NCBI RefSeq assembly: GCF_014698045.1
Contig: NZ_JACJSE010000007.1
Coordinates: 1-64,000, forward strand
Length of the DNA stretch: 64,000 nt
Source of the DNA: Aulosira sp. FACHB-615
GTDB taxonomy: Bacteria > Cyanobacteriota > Cyanobacteriia > Cyanobacteriales > Nostocaceae
Direction of reading: 5' to 3'
Part shown: piece by piece, positions 16,406-25,440 of the stretch
Numbering within the stretch: position 1 is the stretch's first letter
Layout of the letters: the number at the start of each line of letters is the position of its first letter
Translations under genes and position numbers: made by a program
The notes under the pieces: generated by a model
Database searches by the model: none
Told to the model about the DNA's origin: nothing
The model's input: only the letters and a program-made list of their open reading frames with translations

Positions 16406-16445
16406 AAAAATTTCATACTTCATACTTCACACTTCATACTTCCTT

Positions 16446-18551
16446 CTATGCCAAGCCGACTGCGGTAATCAACAAATCTATAATTTTAATGGCAATAAAT
16501 GGTGCAATTAACCCACCTAAGCCATAAATTAAAATATTACGTTTTAATAATTGATTCGCTGTCAACGGGCGGAATTTTACGCCTTTTAAAGCCAAGGGAA
16601 TTAATGCCGGAATAATCAACGCATTATAAATTAATGCCGATAGCACAGCCGAATTAGTACTAGTTAAATTCATAATATTGAGACTTTGCAGATTAGCGGC
16701 TGCAAAAATTACCGGGATAATTGCAAAATACTTAGCAATATCATTAGCAATTGAGAATGTGGTTAATGCCCCACGGGTAATCAGCAATTGTTTACCAATA
16801 CTGATAATATCGATGAGTTTGGTGGGATCAGAGTCCAAATCTACCATGTTGGCGGCTTCTTTAGCTGCTTGTGTACCTGTATTCATAGCGACACCCACAT
16901 TTGCCTGTGCTAAGGCGGGAGCGTCGTTACTTCCGTCGCCTGTCATGGCTACTAATTTGCCTTCGGCTTGTTCTTTTTGAATGACGCTGATTTTATCTTC
17001 TGGGGTGGCTTCAGCAATAAAATCATCGACACCAGCTTCTTGGGCAATTACAGATGCAGTAATATGGTTGTCTCCGGTGAGCATGATAGTATACACACCC
17101 ATCCGGCGTATCTGGGCAAAACGCTCACGAATACCGGGTTTAACAATATCTTTGAGATAGATGACACCGTAAATTTCTTGATCTAAGCAAACTGCTAGGG
17201 GTGTACCTCCTTGTTGGGAGATTCGCTGGTATGCAGTATCTAATTCTGGAGTATCTCGACCGTTGCGCGATCGCACAAATCCTTGAATTGCTCCGACTGC
17301 ACCTTTGCGGACTTCTCGTCCATTGGCTAAATTTGTACCACTCATCCGGGTTTTAGCAGAAAAGTCCACGGCACTGGCGCGACTGGGATCAAAATCTAGT
17401 CTTGCGCCTAATCTTTCTGCCAGCCGCACAATCGATTTACCTTCGGGTGTATCGTCAAAGATGCTGGCAATTAAGGCAATATAAGCCACTTCCTGCATAG
17501 AATGACCGTTAATCGGAATAAATTCTTCCGCTAAACGATTACCCAGGGTAATTGTGCCGGTTTTATCTAAAACTAACGTATTAACATCACCACAGGCTTC
17601 CACTGCTCGTCCAGAGGTAGCAATCACATTATATTGGGCGACTCGATCCATACCTGCAATCCCAATGGCGCTGAGTAAACCACCGATGGTTGTGGGGATC
17701 AAGGCGACTAATAAAGCAATTAAAACAGGGATGCTAATTGGACTTTGAACGTAGTAGGCAAAGGCTGGCAAGGTGGCCACAACAAACAGGAATATTAAGC
17801 TTAATACGGACAGTAATACTGTTAAAGCAACTTCGTTGGGTGTTTTGCTGCGTTCTGCACCTTCGACTAATGTAATCATCCGATCAATAAAACCTTTACC
17901 GGGATCAGCTGTGACGCGGATGATTAATTCGTCAGAGATGATGCGTGTGCCACCTGTCACGGAACTCGCTACGTCTGAACCTGATTCTTTGAGGACTGGT
18001 GCAGATTCGCCGGTAATGGCTGATTCATCCACCGAGGCGACACCCATAATTACTTCCCCATCGGCGGGGATGATATCACCAGCCACAATATATACATTGT
18101 CACCTTGTCTGAGGCTAGTGGAAGGAACTTCGGAGATTGAACCATCAGAGGCGAGTTTTTTGGCGATGGTTTCTGATTGGGTCGATCGCAAGGCATCGGC
18201 TTGGGCTTTACCACGTCCTTCGGCGACAGCTTCAGCAAAATTAGCAAACCACACTGTAAAAAACAAAATTCCGGTGAGGATACCGTTAAACAGTTGAGGA
18301 TTTCGCTGTTGGGTGGGGCCGAATAAGTTGGGATCAATCGTTACAGCCAAGGTAATCAGCGTACCAATCCACACCACAAACATCACCGGATTTTTAATGG
18401 CGGCGATGGGATTGAGCTTGATAAAAGCATCCTTGATGGCTCTCAAATAAATTCCTTTGTTATCGATTCTGGCCTTTTTCCGCGCCTGACGGCGATCGCT
18501 CGGACGCAGTTTTGTGTTTTTTGATTTCTGGGTAGGTGCCACTTGGTTCAT
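16446..18551 (-). CDS. kdpB: Potassium-transporting ATPase subunit B
   Basis: From the ATG at 18551 the protein has 701 residues. It is the P-type ATPase subunit of KdpFABC: actuator motif TGES (180-183), phosphorylation site DKTGT (Asp329) and hinge GDGSNDAPAL are all present. It hydrolyses ATP to energise K+ uptake through KdpA. A longer frame opening at 18659 would add 36 Pro/Cys-rich residues translated from the G-rich repeat upstream, so the inner Met is chosen; it precedes a typical basic N-terminus (RRQARKKARIDNKG). It lies downstream of kdpA across a 218-bp spacer of low-complexity repeats, which is odd inside an operon. Confidence 0.93.
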   Translation of the reverse strand: MNQVAPTQKSKNTKLRPSDRRQARKKARIDNKGIYLRAIKDAFIKLNPIAAIKNPVMFVVWIGTLITLAVTIDPNLFGPTQQRNPQLFNGILTGILFFTVWFANFAEAVAEGRGKAQADALRSTQSETIAKKLASDGSISEVPSTSLRQGDNVYIVAGDIIPADGEVIMGVASVDESAITGESAPVLKESGSDVASSVTGGTRIISDELIIRVTADPGKGFIDRMITLVEGAERSKTPNEVALTVLLSVLSLIFLFVVATLPAFAYYVQSPISIPVLIALLVALIPTTIGGLLSAIGIAGMDRVAQYNVIATSGRAVEACGDVNTLVLDKTGTITLGNRLAEEFIPINGHSMQEVAYIALIASIFDDTPEGKSIVRLAERLGARLDFDPSRASAVDFSAKTRMSGTNLANGREVRKGAVGAIQGFVRSRNGRDTPELDTAYQRISQQGGTPLAVCLDQEIYGVIYLKDIVKPGIRERFAQIRRMGVYTIMLTGDNHITASVIAQEAGVDDFIAEATPEDKISVIQKEQAEGKLVAMTGDGSNDAPALAQANVGVAMNTGTQAAKEAANMVDLDSDPTKLIDIISIGKQLLITRGALTTFSIANDIAKYFAIIPVIFAAANLQSLNIMNLTSTNSAVLSALIYNALIIPALIPLALKGVKFRPLTANQLLKRNILIYGLGGLIAPFIAIKIIDLLITAVGLA

Positions 18552-18568
18552 ATCGTTTAGTGGTGCAA

Positions 18569-18663
18569 GGGGATGCGGGGGGGCAGGGGGGCAGGGGGCA
18601 GGGGGGCAGGGGGGCAGGGGGGCAGGGGGGCAGGGGGATAAGGGGGGCAGGGGGGACAAGGGA
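18569..18663 (+). repeat. G-rich tandem repeat (GGGGGGCA units) between kdpA and kdpB
   Basis: About nine runs of four or more G, separated mostly by CA, occupy 18569-18663 on the plus strand, the template strand for kdp transcription. The number and spacing of G runs satisfy the usual pattern for G-quadruplex formation. Heptamer to octamer slippage repeats of this kind are common in Nostocales. Confidence 0.8.
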
Positions 18664-18674
18664 GTAATTTTCTA

Positions 18675-18770
18675 TTTCTACCTTGTCTACCCCCTCTACC
18701 TTGTCTACCCCCTCTACCTTGTCTACCCCCACTCCCCACTCCCTACTCTCCACTCCCCACTCCCCACCCC
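18675..18770. repeat. CTACCTTGT and CCCCACT tandem repeats after kdpA
   Basis: Three near-identical CTACCTTGTCTACCCCCT units (18678-18730) run into CCCCACT-type heptamers (STRR1-like, 18728-18768) that end at the kdpA stop codon. They complete the non-coding spacer between kdpA and kdpB. Confidence 0.75.
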
Positions 18771-20455
18771 TAACTGCCAGATGCTAGTTTAAATCCTTCG
18801 GCGATGGGGCCTAGGGCTAAAACGGGGAAAAATGTCAAGACTCCTAAAATCAGTACTATACCAGCAGTCACTGTGGTGAATAGTAGGGAATCGGTTTTGA
18901 GGGTTCCTGGTGTTTCTGGTGTGGTTGGTTTGCGTGACATATTATCAGCTAACAGTAAGATGGCAATCATCGGGATGTAGCGTCCTGCCAACATACTCAA
19001 ACTGGTGCTGAAGTTCCACCACAGGGTATTATCGGCGAGTTTTTCTAAGCCAGAACCGTTATTGGCGGCGGCTGAAGCATATTCATAAACAACTTGGGAA
19101 ATTCCATGAAAGCCGGGGTTAGTAATGCCAGACAAAGAAAAGGGATAAGCTAAGGCGATCGCACTGGGAATTAAAATCACGATGGGGTGAATCAACAGCA
19201 CGACGCTGGCGAGGACAATTTCGCGCTTTTCGATTTTGCGTCCTAAAAATTCTGGTGTGCGTCCCACCATCAACCCCGTTAAGAACACCGTGAGAATTAA
19301 GTAAATCAGCAGGTAAGCGATCCCTGTACCCTGTCCTCCCCAAATAATCTGCACAAATAAATTAAATAATGTCGCAAATAATCCTTGGGGCATTAAAGAA
19401 TCAAGCATTCCATTGACTGCGCCTGTCATGGTGGCGGTGGTTGTCACAGCCCACAATGCTGTCTGTACAACTCCAATTCGGACTTCTTTACCTTCTAAAT
19501 TCGGCAGTTCTGCTACTAAGTTGGCATTCACAAGGGGATTTCCTTGTAGTTCGCCACTGACTGTCACCCACACTAAAATTACGAAGGCGGTAAACACCAT
19601 CCAAAACAACAGCCAAGCTTGTTTGAAGTTTTTCGCAAAGATCCCGTAGGTGAATATCAAAGCTGCGGGGGTGGCAATCATAGCGATGAGTTCAATTAAG
19701 TTAGATGCGCCATTGGGGTTTTCAAAGGGATGGGCAGAATTCGCCGCAAAGAAACCACCGCCATTCTCACCCAGCATCTTAATCATCTCAAAGGAAGCAA
19801 CAGGGCCTCTGGCGATATATTGTGTGCTGCCTTCTAGAGTTTCCACAATTAATGGTTTATCTAGGGTTTGCGGTACACCCAAGAAAACAAGGGCGATCGC
19901 CCCAACTATGGAAATCGGTAGTAATATCCTGGTAATGCCACGAGTCAGGTCAACATAAAAGTTACCCAATTTTTTGCTAGTCAACCCGCGAATAAAAGCG
20001 ATCCCCACCGCCAATCCTGTACCGGCCGAAGTGAACATCAAAAAGCCTAACGCCGCGACTTGGCTGAAGTAACTGAGAGTAGTTTCGGGGATATAGTGCT
20101 GCTGGTCTGTGTTGGTAACAAAAGAAATCACCGTGTGCAGTAATGTATGCCAACGAGGCGCGTAAAATCCGTTGGGATTCCAAGGTAAAAATCTTTGAGT
20201 ATGTATCAACCCAAAAACTAAAATTCCCATGACTAGATTGCTAGACAGAATCGCTCGGATATACTGCCAGCCCGTCATATCATCTTTTCTATTAACACCT
20301 GCAACTAGATAAATGCTGTGTTCTATCGGGTTCATCAGGGGATCAAGGATTGTTCTTTGTCCCAGGAACACACGCGCTATATATCGTCCCAAAATAGGTG
20401 CGATCGCTATGACAATACACAGCGTCAAGCCGATTTGTAAAAAACCTTGTCCCAT
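18770..20455 (-). CDS. kdpA: Potassium-transporting ATPase subunit A
   Basis: A 561-residue polytopic membrane protein, the K+-translocating channel-like subunit of the Kdp pump, with about ten helices and the conserved filter-region segments (SFVTNTDQQHY, LGENGGGFFAANSAHPFENP). Length is normal for the family. It is the first gene of the minus-strand kdpABFC operon. The KdpD-type sensor for the system is not here but about 27 kb away at 47642. The start at 20455 is followed by the expected first helix. Confidence 0.95.
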   Translation of the reverse strand: MGQGFLQIGLTLCIVIAIAPILGRYIARVFLGQRTILDPLMNPIEHSIYLVAGVNRKDDMTGWQYIRAILSSNLVMGILVFGLIHTQRFLPWNPNGFYAPRWHTLLHTVISFVTNTDQQHYIPETTLSYFSQVAALGFLMFTSAGTGLAVGIAFIRGLTSKKLGNFYVDLTRGITRILLPISIVGAIALVFLGVPQTLDKPLIVETLEGSTQYIARGPVASFEMIKMLGENGGGFFAANSAHPFENPNGASNLIELIAMIATPAALIFTYGIFAKNFKQAWLLFWMVFTAFVILVWVTVSGELQGNPLVNANLVAELPNLEGKEVRIGVVQTALWAVTTTATMTGAVNGMLDSLMPQGLFATLFNLFVQIIWGGQGTGIAYLLIYLILTVFLTGLMVGRTPEFLGRKIEKREIVLASVVLLIHPIVILIPSAIALAYPFSLSGITNPGFHGISQVVYEYASAAANNGSGLEKLADNTLWWNFSTSLSMLAGRYIPMIAILLLADNMSRKPTTPETPGTLKTDSLLFTTVTAGIVLILGVLTFFPVLALGPIAEGFKLASGS

Positions 20456-21039
20456 TTATTTTGCGCTCAGTTTAACTTAATACTCGAAAGCTAATTATTT
20501 TAGATATATTGCGGATTTTCACTTGAAGTATATAATCTATACCTCCAGATAGAGAAATAGACTGCGTTACTTCTAAACTCTGAATTCTGCTATAAGAGTG
20601 AACTATTTGACGGTGAGATTGTGAGCAAGTTGGCAATATTTTATTGAGTCTCAATACATCTATCTAGATTTACTCTGTTCATTCACTACAATTTTTTAGT
20701 TACTTTTTAAAGTTTCTGTCAAGAGTATTTAAAATTTAATCTGAGTGACTGATTAAGGTAGTGTATACGCCGTATTTATGTAATTGCACTAGTCGAAAAG
20801 TAGTTTAATATACTGGGTTTAATTTTATGGAGAATGTAGAGCCATTAACATAATAAGAACTAACGCAAGAACCCTCTCAAATTTTGACTTGAAAGTGCTG
20901 AGTCTCCCCCTGCTCCCCCCCCCCTGCCCCCTGCCTCCTGCCCCCTCCCTCCTCCCACATAACAGTATTCAGTCTCAGCGTCCGTTCTTCAACTACTACA
21001 ATAAGGAAATATATCCGAATATTTTGACTTATTTGCTTT
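20456..21039. other. Divergent kdpA / rseP intergenic region
   Basis: About 580 bp separate divergent genes. It must hold the kdp promoter, but no KdpE operator could be named with confidence. A C-rich low-complexity tract (20905-20956) precedes the rseP side and looks like a slippage repeat. Small open frames here have no protein character. Confidence 0.4.
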
Positions 21040-22113
21040 ATGTCAGTTTTAGCAGCGATCGCAGTCTTGGCTGTTTTAATTTTGGTACATGAACTGGGAC
21101 ACTTTGTAGCAGCGCGGTCTCAAGGCATTTATGCTAACCGCTTTTCCTTGGGCTTTGGGCCGATTTTGTGGAAATACCAAGGAACAGAAACCGAATATGC
21201 TATACGTGCTTTTCCCTTGGGTGGCTTTGTTGGTTTTCCCGATGATGACCCAGATAGTGACATTCCACCCAACGACCCGAATCTGCTGCGTAACCGTCCA
21301 ATTTTAGACCGGGCGATCGTGATCAGTGCAGGAGTCATCGCAAATTTAATCTTTGCCTATTTAGTCCTAGTGTTGCAATTGGGCATTGTCGGCATCCCCG
21401 AAAAGTTTAATTATCAACCCGGCGTAATTGTTCAACCAGTTAATGAACAATCCATTGCCTATCAAGCCGGAATTAGAGAAGGTGACATAGTTTTAGCCAT
21501 AAACGGTCAAGAACTTCCAGCCTCCGAAAAATCCACCGCCATCTTGACCAAAGAAATTCAAACCCATCCCAACCAGGAAATTTCCCTCAAAGTTCAGCAG
21601 AAAGATAAACAAGTTTCCCTAAAATTAACCCCCACACTAGGCGCTGATGGTAAAGGCTTGGTTGGCATTCAATTAGGGCCAAATGGTAAACCTGTTTTTC
21701 GTCGCCCTAGCAATCCTTTTGAGATTTTTGGCATTGCTGCTAACCGCTTCCAACAATTATTTGTCGGCACACTTAATGGTTTTGGACAATTAATTACTAA
21801 CTTCAAACAAACCATTGGACAAGTTTCTGGCCCAGTTAATATCGTCAAAGTTGGTGCAAAATTAGCCGCAGATGACAGCACAAACTTGTTATCTTTTGCC
21901 GCAATTATCAGCATTAACTTAGCCATTATCAATATCTTGCCCCTCCCTGCATTAGATGGCGGACAACTAGCTTTCCTATTAATTGAAGGTTTACGCGGTA
22001 AACCCTTACCTAACCGTATTCAAGAAGGTGTCATGCAAACTGGCTTAGTCCTACTTTTGGGTTTAGGTATTTTCTTAATTGTCAAAGAAACCATCCAGTT
22101 AACTACTCAGTAG
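21040..22113 (+). CDS. rseP: RseP-type site-2 intramembrane metalloprotease
   Basis: A 357-residue membrane zinc protease with HELGH at residues 17-21, a PDZ domain in the middle (about 120-205) and the second metal-site motif NILPLPALDGG near residues 300-310, followed by a last helix. It cleaves transmembrane substrates such as anti-sigma factors within the membrane. Length and active site are complete. It stands alone with a terminator-like hairpin 50 bp after the stop. The substrate is not known. Confidence 0.93.
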   Translation: MSVLAAIAVLAVLILVHELGHFVAARSQGIYANRFSLGFGPILWKYQGTETEYAIRAFPLGGFVGFPDDDPDSDIPPNDPNLLRNRPILDRAIVISAGVIANLIFAYLVLVLQLGIVGIPEKFNYQPGVIVQPVNEQSIAYQAGIREGDIVLAINGQELPASEKSTAILTKEIQTHPNQEISLKVQQKDKQVSLKLTPTLGADGKGLVGIQLGPNGKPVFRRPSNPFEIFGIAANRFQQLFVGTLNGFGQLITNFKQTIGQVSGPVNIVKVGAKLAADDSTNLLSFAAIISINLAIINILPLPALDGGQLAFLLIEGLRGKPLPNRIQEGVMQTGLVLLLGLGIFLIVKETIQLTTQ

Positions 22114-22165
22114 TCATGGCACAAAATTAAAGCACTCAGACTCAAGTCTGAGGCTCATCAAACCA

Positions 22166-22197
22166 AGCCTGCCTGTGCAGGCTAATTTATTTTTTAC
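22166..22197 (+). terminator. Intrinsic terminator after rseP
   Basis: A 7-bp stem AGCCTGC (22166-22172) / GCAGGCT (22177-22183) with a 4-nt loop is followed by AATTTATTTTTTACT. A second small hairpin (GACTCAAGTC, 22139-22148) precedes it. Confidence 0.7.
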
Positions 22198-22267
22198 TTA
22201 CTAATCTTTAAGTAAATAGGCAATGATTTTTTTAGGTGTTGCTGATGAGTTGGATAATTTTTATCTC

Positions 22268-22346
22268 ACGCAGAGACGCATACTTCTCCTTCGGAGACGC
22301 TAACGCGAACGACTTCGCTCAGTAACCAGAGGCGCGGAGAATAAGA
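22268..22346. repeat. Nested repeats: CGCAGAGACGC unit split by a GGAGACGCTAACGCGAACG module
   Basis: CACGCAGAGACGCA at 22268-22281 and GAGGCGCGGAGAAT at 22329-22342 look like two halves of one common Nostocales repeat. Between them lies TCTCCTTCGGAGACGCTAACGCGAACGACTTCGCTC, the same module as in 5041-5078. One repeat has apparently jumped into another. Confidence 0.6.
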
Positions 22347-22430
22347 GTTTGAGAGATTGAATTTTTAATTTTAATCCTCATATTCAGCAATGCCTTTTTT
22401 ACTTTTGCCTTTTTACTTTTGCCTTTTTTT

Positions 22431-23081
22431 ATGACCACCCGTAAATCTCCCTCAAAAAAACAACGAGCGTTAGAAATTCTCCAACGCCTCAAACATTTAT
22501 ATCCAGATGCTACTTGTTCATTAAACTACTCAACACCTGTACAACTACTCGTTGCAACCATTCTTTCCGCACAATGTACAGATGAGCGCGTCAATAAAGT
22601 GACACCAGCTTTATTTGGTCGCTTTCCCGATGCAGCCAGTTTAGCCAATGCTGATTTAGAAGAATTAGAAAACTTGGTGCGTTCTACAGGGTTTTATCGT
22701 AATAAAGCTAAAAACATTCAAGCCGCCTGTCGGATGATTGTGACGGAATTTGATTCGGTTGTGCCTGATAAAATGGAGCAATTATTAAAATTACCTGGTG
22801 TGGCGCGAAAAACAGCAAATGTAGTTTTAGCTCACGCTTATGGGATCAATGCTGGTGTAACTGTAGATACTCACGTTAAGCGCCTCAGTCAACGCCTGGG
22901 TTTAACTAAACATGCTGAACCCATTAAAATTGAACAAGATTTAATGAAGTTATTACCCCAACCAGATTGGGAAAATTGGTCAATTCGGCTAATTTATCAT
23001 GGTCGTGCTATTTGTAAAGCCCGTTCTCCCGCTTGTTCAGCTTGTGAGTTGGCTGATTTATGTCCTACATCTGACAAATAA
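22431..23081 (+). CDS. nth: Endonuclease III
   Basis: A 216-residue DNA glycosylase/AP lyase for oxidised pyrimidines in base excision repair. The helix-hairpin-helix segment LPGVARKTA contains catalytic Lys127, VDTH contains catalytic Asp146, and four cysteines (195, 202, 205, 211; C-x6-C-x2-C-x5-C) bind a 4Fe-4S cluster. All functional residues are in place. I prefer the ATG at 22431 over 22419, because the earlier one sits in a run of TTTTGCCTTTTT low-complexity sequence. Confidence 0.94.
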   Translation: MTTRKSPSKKQRALEILQRLKHLYPDATCSLNYSTPVQLLVATILSAQCTDERVNKVTPALFGRFPDAASLANADLEELENLVRSTGFYRNKAKNIQAACRMIVTEFDSVVPDKMEQLLKLPGVARKTANVVLAHAYGINAGVTVDTHVKRLSQRLGLTKHAEPIKIEQDLMKLLPQPDWENWSIRLIYHGRAICKARSPACSACELADLCPTSDK

Positions 23082-23131
23082 TTTGGATAAGTACTGAAAA
23101 ACTGATATCTTAATGCTCAAGAGAAGGAAAA

Positions 23132-23752
23132 ATGATTCAAGCCCAACGTAAACTACTCACATTTGCAGAATTTACTCAATGTAAACCAGAAGATGGGCGT
23201 TATGAATTGCATGATGGAGTCATCATTAAAATGCCGCAGCCATTGGGAGGACATGAAGAGGTTATAGGCTTTTTAGTGACTAAGTTAGTGGTGGAGTATG
23301 AACGCTTACAACTGCCATACTTTATACCGAAAACAGCACTAGTAAAACCACCAGAAAATGAATCTGCTTACTCAGCAGATATACTATTGCTGAATCGGCA
23401 AAACTTAATCAATGAACCTCTTTGGCAAAAGCAATCTACTGTGGTCTACGGAGCCTCAGTGCCTTTAATTGTTGAGGTCGTTAGTACGAATTGGCGGGAT
23501 GATTACTTTAAGAAACGTGGCGAGTACGAAGCAATAGGAATACAAGAATACTGGCTTGTTGATTACGCTGCTTTGGGTGGTAGAGAATTTATTGGGAAAC
23601 CGAAACAAGCCACTATTTTGATTTTCTCGTTAGATGAAGGCGAGTATCAAGTTAAAAAGTTTCAAGGGGATGATTTGATTCAGTCACCAACCTTCCCAGA
23701 ACTGATTTTAACCGCCCAACAGATTTTTCAAGCAGGTAACATAACGCCATAG
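23132..23752 (+). CDS. Uma2 family (DUF820) putative endonuclease
   Basis: A 206-residue protein of the Uma2/DUF820 family, greatly expanded in cyanobacteria, with a PD-(D/E)xK nuclease-type fold. The typical opening (LTFAEFTQCKPEDGRYELHDG) and core (SADILLLNRQ, PLIVEVVSTNWRDDY, EYWLVDY) are present, with Asp, Glu and Lys/Trp positions in usual order. Biological role unknown; possible link to mobile DNA. A good AAGGA ribosome binding site precedes the ATG. A truncated repeat (23773-23827) follows. Confidence 0.85.
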   Translation: MIQAQRKLLTFAEFTQCKPEDGRYELHDGVIIKMPQPLGGHEEVIGFLVTKLVVEYERLQLPYFIPKTALVKPPENESAYSADILLLNRQNLINEPLWQKQSTVVYGASVPLIVEVVSTNWRDDYFKKRGEYEAIGIQEYWLVDYAALGGREFIGKPKQATILIFSLDEGEYQVKKFQGDDLIQSPTFPELILTAQQIFQAGNITP

Positions 23753-23772
23753 CTCTCTGCATTTGATCGCCG

Positions 23773-23827
23773 AGCGAAGTCGAGGCGCTACTTGCCGATA
23801 TGTATCATTTTGAACGTGAAATGGTAT
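23773..23827 (-). repeat. Interspersed repeat with ATACCATTTCAC end, one-ended copy
   Basis: Read on the minus strand it begins ATACCATTTCAC and continues with AATGATACATATCGGCAAG, the same as the left end of the 59703-59849 element. The other end is missing, so this is a truncated copy. Confidence 0.7.
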
Positions 23828-23953
23828 GACAGTCCTCGTCAAACCCTTGTACTGTTACCTATTCCTTTTTCCCTGTTCCCTTTAATATCAAAACTATCCC
23901 TAGAATTGATTCTGACACTGTAGAATGGAAAATGCTGTCTTTATTTAGAATGT

Positions 23954-24256
23954 ATGGCGAAGAAAAGTATGATTGAGCGCGAGAAAAAACGCGCCAAATT
24001 AGTCGCAAAGTATGCGGAGAAGCGGGAAACTCTGATGGAAGAGTTCAAACAAGCAGAATCTTTAGAAGAGAAACTGGACGCTCACCGTAAAATTCAACAA
24101 CTACCTCGTAACAGTGCGCCCAACCGTCGCCGCAATCGCTGTTGGGTAACTGGTCGTCCTAGAGGTGTTTACCGTGACTTTGGACTGTCTCGGAACGTTC
24201 TGCGGGAGTGGGCGCACGAAGGTTTATTACCTGGAGTTGTTAAGTCTAGTTGGTAG
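23954..24256 (+). CDS. rpsN: 30S ribosomal protein S14
   Basis: A 100-residue S14 of the long, zinc-free type (no C-x2-C knuckle), with the conserved C-terminal signature (RCWVTGRPRGVYRDF, LSRNVLREWAHEG). It belongs to the head of the small ribosomal subunit. In cyanobacteria the gene often lies outside the main ribosomal operon, as here. Certain. Confidence 0.97.
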   Translation: MAKKSMIEREKKRAKLVAKYAEKRETLMEEFKQAESLEEKLDAHRKIQQLPRNSAPNRRRNRCWVTGRPRGVYRDFGLSRNVLREWAHEGLLPGVVKSSW

Positions 24257-24355
24257 TCATTGGTCATTGGTGAGTCAGTGCGGTCTTGGGGGTTTCCCCC
24301 ATGAGCAACTGGCGAACCCGAAGGGTCATTAGTCATTAGTCATTGGTTATTGCTA
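24254..24355. repeat. TTGGTCA heptamers interrupted by a GGGGGTTTCCCCC module
   Basis: GTCATTGGTCATTGG (24257-24271) and GTCATTAGTCATTAGTCATT (24326-24345) are STRR2-like heptamer arrays. Between them a ~50-bp palindromic module with GGGGGTTTCCCCC (24290-24302) is inserted, another example of repeat-in-repeat. Confidence 0.6.
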
Positions 24356-24378
24356 AGGACAAATGACAATGACAATAA

Positions 24379-24708
24379 TTATTGACCGCAGCAATGGTCT
24401 ATACCCAGACTTTCTAAGAGTAGATCGCTGACGGCGTTAGCGATCGCAAACTCTCCATAAAAGCTTTTGGAAAAATCAAATCCTTGCATCTCTGTGACAA
24501 TGGCAATTACCAGAGAACCCAAGTCGTTTTCTCCTTCCATACGTTGGCGGACATAAATTTGCGCGGCTCGTTGAGCAATCGTTTGGTTGATTGCTTCAGG
24601 GATAAATTCTGCATCTAACCACCGCAACAAACGCTCTTGTAACCACTCACCTTCAAGGAGGGGGTTGTTAGCTGGTGGTAGGGTAATGGATGGGATTGGT
24701 TGTGTCAT
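24379..24708 (-). CDS. Conserved small cyanobacterial protein of unknown function
   Basis: A 109-residue acidic protein, predicted mostly helical, with the central stretch EGEWLQERLLRWLDAEFIPE. It has no signal peptide, membrane segment or metal site apart from a C-terminal His-Cys-Cys. I believe similar proteins are widespread in cyanobacteria but cannot name a function. It is convergent with rpsN, and its start faces the aat gene. Confidence 0.7.
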   Translation of the reverse strand: MTQPIPSITLPPANNPLLEGEWLQERLLRWLDAEFIPEAINQTIAQRAAQIYVRQRMEGENDLGSLVIAIVTEMQGFDFSKSFYGEFAIANAVSDLLLESLGIDHCCGQ

Positions 24709-24815
24709 TTTGGTAAATGCAGAGTCATGCTAAATATATCCCAGAGGAGCGCAGAGGATGGCGATCGCATCAAATGGCGTTCCTCTGAATTTTTTTATTT
24801 TATTTTGATCTATCT

Positions 24816-25391
24816 ATGCAATATGATATCGCTGCAATTATTCAAGGATATGCCCAAGGTTATTTTCTCATGGCTGATGACGATCATGGCTTGGGTTGGT
24901 ATGGTAGCCGCGATCGGACTTTGATTCCTTTAGATCAGCGATTCCGCTATCCTAAGTCGTTGCAGCGTGTTTTGAATCAAGAACGGTTTACAGTGGCAAT
25001 TAACCGGGATTTTCCGGCTGTTGTTGATGGATGTGCGAACCGAGAAACAACCTGGATATCGGATGAATTAAAAGAAATTTACTTTTTACTGCATAAAACA
25101 GGTTTTGCTCACAGTTTTGAAACTTGGCAAGGTGATGAACTCGCAGGCGGTATTTTAGGAATTGTCATTGGTGGCGCTTTCATCGGTGAATCGATGTTTT
25201 ATCGCATTCCCGAAGGCTCAAAAGTAGCAATGGTTAAGTTAGTAGAAAGATTGCGCCAAAAACAATTTGTCCTGTTTGACGCTCAAATGATGAACCCACA
25301 TTTAGAACGCTTCGGTGCATACGGGATTGGCGATGAAGAATATCAAACTTTACTTCAGAAAGCGTTGCAGCGTCGCTGTTCTTTGGTGTAA
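24816..25391 (+). CDS. aat: Leucyl/phenylalanyl-tRNA-protein transferase
   Basis: A 191-residue enzyme that adds Leu or Phe from tRNA to proteins with N-terminal Arg or Lys, marking them for ClpS/ClpAP in the N-degron pathway. The GNAT-like core motif GESMFYRIPEGSKVAMVKL is present. The N-terminus is shorter than in Escherichia coli Aat and begins directly at the QGYAQGYFLMAD segment, as in other cyanobacterial forms. No Shine-Dalgarno sequence is seen. Confidence 0.9.
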   Translation: MQYDIAAIIQGYAQGYFLMADDDHGLGWYGSRDRTLIPLDQRFRYPKSLQRVLNQERFTVAINRDFPAVVDGCANRETTWISDELKEIYFLLHKTGFAHSFETWQGDELAGGILGIVIGGAFIGESMFYRIPEGSKVAMVKLVERLRQKQFVLFDAQMMNPHLERFGAYGIGDEEYQTLLQKALQRRCSLV

Positions 25392-25440
25392 GAATGTAGG
25401 GCATGATGTGGCTCATTCTTAAATTTAGTGACTAATTTCT

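Noticed and set aside
18552..18659. N-terminal extension of KdpB by 36 residues
   Set aside because: It would be Pro/Cys-only sequence translated from the G-rich tandem repeat; the Met at 18551 begins a normal KdpB.
18569..18663. Assembly artefact in the G-rich tract
   Set aside because: Similar C/G-rich slippage repeats occur at 20905-20956 and 57420-57492 and are typical of these genomes, although exact lengths may be unreliable.
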